Origin: Anthonomus grandis grandis
Lineage: Eukaryota > Arthropoda > Insecta > Coleoptera > Curculionidae
NCBI RefSeq assembly: GCF_022605725.1
Contig: NC_065547.1
Location: 7,047,167 to 7,111,166, forward strand
Direction: 5' to 3'
DNA: 64,000 nt
A program made the translations under genes and the position numbers. This document shows positions 58,985 through 64,000 of the stretch, in pieces; the first letter of the stretch is position 1; every line of letters starts with the position of its first letter. The notes beneath the pieces are model-generated. The model was not told where the DNA came from. It did no database searches and saw only the letters and a list, made by a program, of their open reading frames with translations.

Positions 58985-59980
58985 TCACTGGTTTAACAGA
59001 AATGTGAGACGAGCTAGGCATAAAATTCATGCAATTTGTACTATCTTTAGAGGTGTTAAGTCTGCGCAATCCTCTTATTTGGTACCATAGAGTATACATG
59101 AATTTCTTTTATTAGAAGCTTGTTTCATACCTAAAAAATAATTTATGAAATGTGAAAAATCTTTTACATTTCAGAACGTTATAAATGGAGACCGAAATGA
59201 GCCAGTCAATTGTTTCAAATCAATTAAATAAAGAAATAGTTTGATACGGAATACTTAAAATTACTTTTTTCTTATTAAAATAAGCCGAGAACGTTGGATT
59301 AAAGGGATCAACATTTAAAAAACAATTTTTTACACTTAATATGCTTAGAACAAAAATGTAAGATGTCCCAGTCATCCATTGCACGAGATTCGTGCAATTT
59401 GTACTGTCTAAAGATGTTAAGGCTGCGCAAGGCTCTTCGTTGGGACCATACAATATGCATGAATTTCCTTCCTTAGAAGCTTGTCTCATATCTAAAAAAA
59501 TAATTATGAAATGGGATTAATGGAATATGAAAAATCTTTCACATTTCGGAATGTTATAGATAGAGTGCAAAATGAGTCAGTCACGAGATTCATGCAATTT
59601 ATACTGTCCAAAAGCCAGTACAAGCTTCTTCCTTGGAAACAATATTATATGCATGAATATCCTCTATTGAATGCTTGTTTCAAATCGAAAAATGTAATTG
59701 AAAAAATATTTTTATATGGGTTACTTAAAATTACTTTTTTTTTTAATTAAAATAAGTCGAGGACGTTAGATTAAAGGAATCAAAATTCAAAAATCAATTT
59801 TTTACGCTTTATATGCTTAAAATAGGAATGTAAAACGTGCTAGTCACGAGATTCATGCAATTTGTACTATTCGCAGAGGGGTTCAGCTGATAAAAGTTTC
59901 TTCCTTGAAAACAATATTATAACATAACAATAATAAATATCCTTCATTGGATTTGTTTCATATCGAAAAATTTAATTCAA
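58985..59980. repeat. NSCILYG repeat family, four units
   Basis: Cores lie at about 59020-59130, 59390-59495, 59583-59690 and 59845-59975. Each begins GATTCATGCAATTTGTACTG, passes a GCGCAAGCCTCTTC box and a GGGACCATACAATATGCATG box, and ends near GAAGCTTGTTTCATATC. The first and second read NSCILYGTK and NSCILYGPNEEPCAAL on minus. The third and fourth have lost the middle. GGAATGTGAAA-type and ATAAGTCGAGGACGTTAGAT-type flanks repeat as well, so the full unit is longer, about 350 bases. Confidence 0.75.
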
Positions 59981-60292
59981 ATAATATTTTACTATAAAAT
60001 ACTTAAAATTAGTAGTTTTAAAAATATAATCAAATTTCAATATTTCACACTTTGACACCTTGTGTCTTTATAACCAAGCATTTTTCGAATATAATTTACA
60101 TTACAAACTGGTATTAATTTTAGATTTTCTATCTGTCATCAGGTCATATATTTCGTGATGTAAATTAACGAAATATGCCAACATGCTACAGCTAATTTCT
60201 ATGGAATATAATACTTTATAATAATTTTTTTTTATTAAATTAAGTTAATTAGGTTAGAATTCATGGATAAAACCTCAAAAACTATTTTATAT

Positions 60293-60451
60293 AAAGTCTA
60301 GTGCAACTATATATTAGAATGGTCACCCGTCAAAACACCAGCATTCCACCTGCCAAACAATGTCATCCACCTTCTATTTACATTGTTTGAGAAGTAAAAT
60401 ACTGGTGTTTTGACGGGTGACCATTCTAATATATCGTTGCACTGGACTTTA
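60293..60451. mobile_element. MITE with long terminal inverted repeats
   Basis: Two arms of about 50 bases, TAAAGTCTAGTGCAAC at the left and its complement GTTGCACTGGACTTTA at the right, match with only a few differences, including the inner GGTCACCCGTCAAAACACCAG block. About 50 bases lie between them. The TA ends suggest Tc1/mariner-type mobilisation. It has no coding capacity. Confidence 0.8.
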
Positions 60452-60479
60452 CTTCAGTTACTTATACAGTTTAGACGCA

Positions 60480-60850
60480 GCATGTGAGGTGTCAAAAACG
60501 AGATTCATGTAATTTGTACTGCCTTAGTGGAGGTTAAGCCGGCGCAAGCCTCTTCTTTGGGACCATATAGTATACATGGATTTTGTTCGTTAGATGCTCA
60601 TTTTAGATCAAAATAATTAATTAAAATTATATCTTAGTATAGAATACATTTTTTTTTTAATAAGAAGTTTAGAAAAAAACTCTTTCACATTTCATTAGTT
60701 TAGAAACGGAATGTGAGACAATTAAGGCACGAGGTTCGTGCAATTTGTATTGGCCTCAAAGGGGTTAAGTCTGCGCAAGTCTCTTTTGGGTTCAGACATG
60801 CTTGTTTCATATCGAAAAAATTAATTAAATGATGATGTAGAATATTTAAA
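60480..60850. repeat. NSCILYG repeat family, two units
   Basis: Cores lie at about 60498-60625 and 60738-60825. The first reads ASNEQNPCILYGPKEEACAG on minus without a break, then LTSTKAVQIT. The second has lost the ACCATACAGTATGCATGAA box and reads NPKETCADLTPLRPIQIA. The spacing is about 240 bases. Confidence 0.75.
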
Positions 60851-62530
60851 ATGTATTTTTTTTACTAATGTAAGTTTTATTAAATCGCATTTTTCCACAA
60901 TTATTAATTACACTTACAAGACTAAAATTACGTTATTGTTTAATTATTCCTATAATTTTTTGTAATTTTTTATCCTAAAGTTTAATTCAGTTAGACAGGA
61001 TTCAGTTTCTTAAATCGTTAAATTTTACTTATATTTTGATAGATTTAGTAATGTTCTCTTAATGAATTTTAAACTTTGTAATGAATATTTGTTAATTTCT
61101 TAAGAGGAAATCTAGAACTATAATCTCTAACTAATTAATATAATGAATTCATTCCTGAATTTATACGCTTAAATCATAGAATTAAGATTCTATATTCATT
61201 AAATTTCGGTTTCTATTTAATTTACTTTTTGTTTCTATTAAATAGGTCTGTATATTTATTTGTTCATAACATTACTAAATTCATTAATTTACCATAGAAC
61301 AAGATTTTTTAAATCATTATTTTAATTATATTTGTGTACATTTATTATATAAATAACATTTTTCTTTTAATGGTTATTAATTTTTGCACTAATTATTCGT
61401 TAATTTCTTAAGATCTAAAATTTATAACTAATTAATTAATTCATTTCATAAATTACATATTATATTTTAATTATTCTGCAAATTTATTCATTTAATTAAC
61501 CTAGCTAAAATTTTAAAGTTTTGTAATTTTATTAAAATTTATATTCATAAATTTGCCGTTAAGTTGCAGTTTTCTAAATCAATAAATTTTGATTATATTT
61601 ATGTAGATTTATTTATTAAATTATTATTTAAGAACTAATATTTCTAATTAATTAAATGCATACCTGACTATGAATTTACTCGATAAATGCTTAGAATCAA
61701 GACCCTATGGTCCTTAAATTTCGCTTTTTAATGAATGTAATGAAATTCATTTTTGTTTTTACTTCAATAAGTCTGCAAATTTATTCATTAAATTAAAAAA
61801 CCTGAAATATTTTAATGTTGCAATTTTATTAAAATTAATATTCATTATTTTATTAGAGAATAAGGTTTTTTAAATCATTCAATTTTAAATATATTCATGT
61901 AGATTTATTAATTTTTTTTAATGTCTCATACGTGTGCCATACTAATTTAATTAATAAATTAATATGCAGTGTTTTTAATGGATTTTATTTATTTTTTATT
62001 AAATAATTGACTTTATGCATTCTTCACTATAAATTTACTTACTATAAGTATACTATTTTTCTATATGTGTCATTTGTAAAAATAATAAAAACCTTTTAAT
62101 AAATTTAATGTCTTTTTTAAACAATTTAAATAAATTATTAAGACTCAAATGTCTCATTAATGAATTTAATGCATTGTTCGCTATAAATTTACTGGGCATT
62201 TAATTTTAATTTTGAATGATTTTATTGAATTATTTTTAAATGTTTATTTTAATTGAACTGTACATTTATTCATTAAAAAAAATTTAAAGTTCATGTGTAA
62301 ATACAATAAAATCCCTTTAATGAATTTTAATTTTTTTACCGGGTATTTATTATTTAAAAAAAAATAAAATCTCTGATTAGATAATTAATTTAATGCATTC
62401 TTCACTACGATTTTACTTGCTAATTGTCTAGAATTAAGGCTTTCTAGTAACTTAATTTTAATTTTTAATTAATTTTTATTGATAATCAAAAATTTATTCA
62501 AAATTAAAATTAATTTTACCATAGGATCTA
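60851..62530. repeat. AT-rich degenerate repeats, TTTATTCATTAAATTAA type
   Basis: Words like ATTTATTCATTAAATTAA, TTTATGTAGATTTATTAATT, TAATGCATTCTTCACTATAA and TTTACTTGCTAAATGCTTAGA recur at irregular spacing of about 150-300 bases. No coding frame or sharp unit boundary is visible. Confidence 0.5.
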
Positions 62531-63370
62531 GTTTAGAAAAACAAGAGTCTTGCTGTGTATTAATGGAGATTGCTTTAATAGGTCCAATATACTTTCAGAG
62601 TTAATTAAAAAGAATTTCAGGTGCATTCACCTAATTATATTAAAGTTTTTTGTTGTTAACGGAATAGCAACATTGGAACCAAATTTGCTACAACAATATT
62701 TTATAATTCGTTTGTTTAGAATAGCAACGTGGTCAGGTCATTATGGGTAAAGTAAATAAGGACCTGACCAAAGCATTTGACTGTGTCCCTCATAGTATTT
62801 TACTCAGAAAACATTTCTTATGGTTTTCACTCGAATAGTGTTCTACTGTTGGATCCTTACACCTCTAAAAGGAGGCAATAAGTATCATACAATCAACAAA
62901 ACTTTAAGGAGACATGATACACCCAAGAATCTTTCCTAGGCCTTTATTTATGTAAATGTTCTGCTAAACTTTCATTGAGGTAGTAACATTATACTGTTTG
63001 CTGACCATTTGTACAAATCACCTGCCTCGTTTTGGAATAGTGACATTCTACCCATGCCCACAAGATCTTTAACTTACAGAGAAAGTGTGCCACAAATCTG
63101 CAAAGTCTGGGATTCAGGGATGATTGCCGTCAGATTTTTGTTAACCTAGGGTTGCTGACACTGCCCTGTTTTTCCACTTTATATAAGGATAAACCCTAAT
63201 TTTTTTCCACCCATGCTTCCATTTATTTATACCCAACATGTAAGAGTGCTATCTTAGTTTCAGTTTTGCATAAAAATTTTTAACGCTCTTCCCTTAAAAG
63301 TTGCACAACTTTTACCTTTGATTTGTAGAAATGCTTTGCATATCTCTTACCAATAAACATTTTAATTTGA
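62531..63370. other. Slightly GC-richer DNA; possible RT remnant, not a gene
   Basis: A plus-strand string near 62757-62795 (KDLTKAFDCVPHSILL) resembles motif A of reverse transcriptase. It is followed by frame breaks and by words like QESFLGLYL, without a convincing motif B or C. It may be a small, old plus-strand non-LTR fragment. Nothing else was recognised. Confidence 0.45.
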
Positions 63371-63520
63371 AATGTGCCAAGTACGAGATTCATGCAATCT
63401 GTACTGTCCTTAAAAAAATTAAGCCTGCGCAAGCCTTTTCTTCGGGTCCATACAGTATGCATGAATTCCTTTATTGAATGCTTGTTTTATATCGAAAAAT
63501 TAAATTAAATCAATCTTTTC
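63371..63520. repeat. NSCILYG repeat family, one unit
   Basis: The core at 63380-63500 has GATTCATGCAATCTGTACTG, GCCTGCGCAAGCC and CCATACAGTATGCATGAATT. The minus-strand reading is RNSCILYGPEEKACAGL, then FLRTVQIA, the same frame as the units at 59390 and 60498. Confidence 0.75.
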
Positions 63521-64000
63521 AACCTTGAAAATACATATGGTTCAATTAAACTACATTCATAAATAAAAATTCCAAAGTTTCAATTACGTTTTATGTTCTT
63601 ACTAATAATCTTACATCATGAGGGGGTTATAAATAAAAATGCCTTAATAAATTTATGAAACATTTACTACGGGACAGCGGGAGCAATAAAAGTTTTATTT
63701 ACGATCCCGCCTAAAAAGCTAGATGAGCTGTATCGATACGACATTCATGAACTAGTTCTGACTTTATAACCGAATATAAAACGGATTCCGCTTAATTCAC
63801 CCTATATTCCGTACGAACGTTTTTGGTCACGTTTTCTAATTTAAAAATGTGCCATAAAACCGCTATCGTTGAGATAATAAATGGATAAGGACCTTAAATA
63901 ATAAATTGAGGCATGATGTTTGTTTTATTAGTTGGATTTTATTTTAAATTTATGTCTGAACGAACAAGATTCATGCAATTTGTATGGCTCCTAAGTGACA
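63521..64000. other. Unique island and start of another repeat unit
   Basis: 63660-63860 is a GC-richer island whose right half resembles 52370-52500. The window ends inside a further unit of the NSCILYG family (GATTCATGCAATTTGTATGG from about 63969), which is cut by the window edge. No gene was recognised. Confidence 0.5.

Noticed and set aside
1..64000. tRNA, rRNA or other standard RNA genes
   Set aside because: I looked for tRNA B-box-like words and rRNA-like GC-rich blocks and saw none; a covariance-model scan would be decisive.

Overview
This is a eukaryotic, AT-rich window, most likely from an insect nuclear genome. There are no operons, ribosome binding sites or dense coding. Instead it holds non-LTR retrotransposons with insect-type 3' tails, DNA transposons with short introns, MITE-like elements and very large degenerate tandem arrays. 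The combination would fit a beetle, but the order is an inference. Only one stretch looks like an exon of a host gene (about 33.6-33.9 kb, minus strand). Everything else that codes is transposon-derived, and nearly all of it is broken.

Layout. 1-4.45 kb is a degenerate tandem array (signature TTTAACTGTAGA), split by a 5'-truncated non-LTR copy (about 0.76-2.09 kb). 4.45-8.47 kb is unique or duplicated non-coding DNA. A TIR element lies at 8.47-9.33 kb. From 10.2 to 13.9 kb lies an intron-containing Tc1/mariner/IS630-like transposase pseudogene. It is interrupted by a 2.4-kb long-TIR element plus a perfect inverted repeat with 169-bp arms. 15.6-16.6 kb is a small tandem array carrying a retrotransposon 3' fragment. 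17.4-24.8 kb is a block of two minus-strand non-LTR elements inserted into another tandem family (copies at 16.9-17.4 and 25.0-26.7 kb). The second element is the best preserved: its ORF1 has a PHD-like finger and CCHC knuckles, a TAG in the same frame follows, and ORF2 carries two partial endonuclease domains fused in frame, then RT.

27.9-29.0 and 34.1-34.8 kb share one dispersed repeat. 29.4-31.7 kb is an array built on a GCCTGGAA word. 34.8-36.2 kb holds an RT fragment and a direct repeat of about 300 bp. 39.87-42.27 kb is a DNA transposon with nearly complete structure: 35/37-bp TIRs, an AATT flank, subterminal motifs and a DUF7869-like transposase with a short intron. It sits inside an older RT fragment. 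43.5-51.7 kb is a very large degenerate tandem region with two unit types. 52.65-54.09 kb is a second copy of the first non-LTR family, retaining the 5' half. 54.9-58.2 kb is a fourth, heavily decayed non-LTR element. 58.1-64 kb holds a family of short inverted-repeat units whose minus-strand translation (NSCILYGPKEEACAGL) is recognisable in several copies, together with a 159-bp MITE.

No genes work together here in a pathway. The interactions are structural: elements nested in elements, elements inside satellites, and related words shared between arrays tens of kilobases apart.
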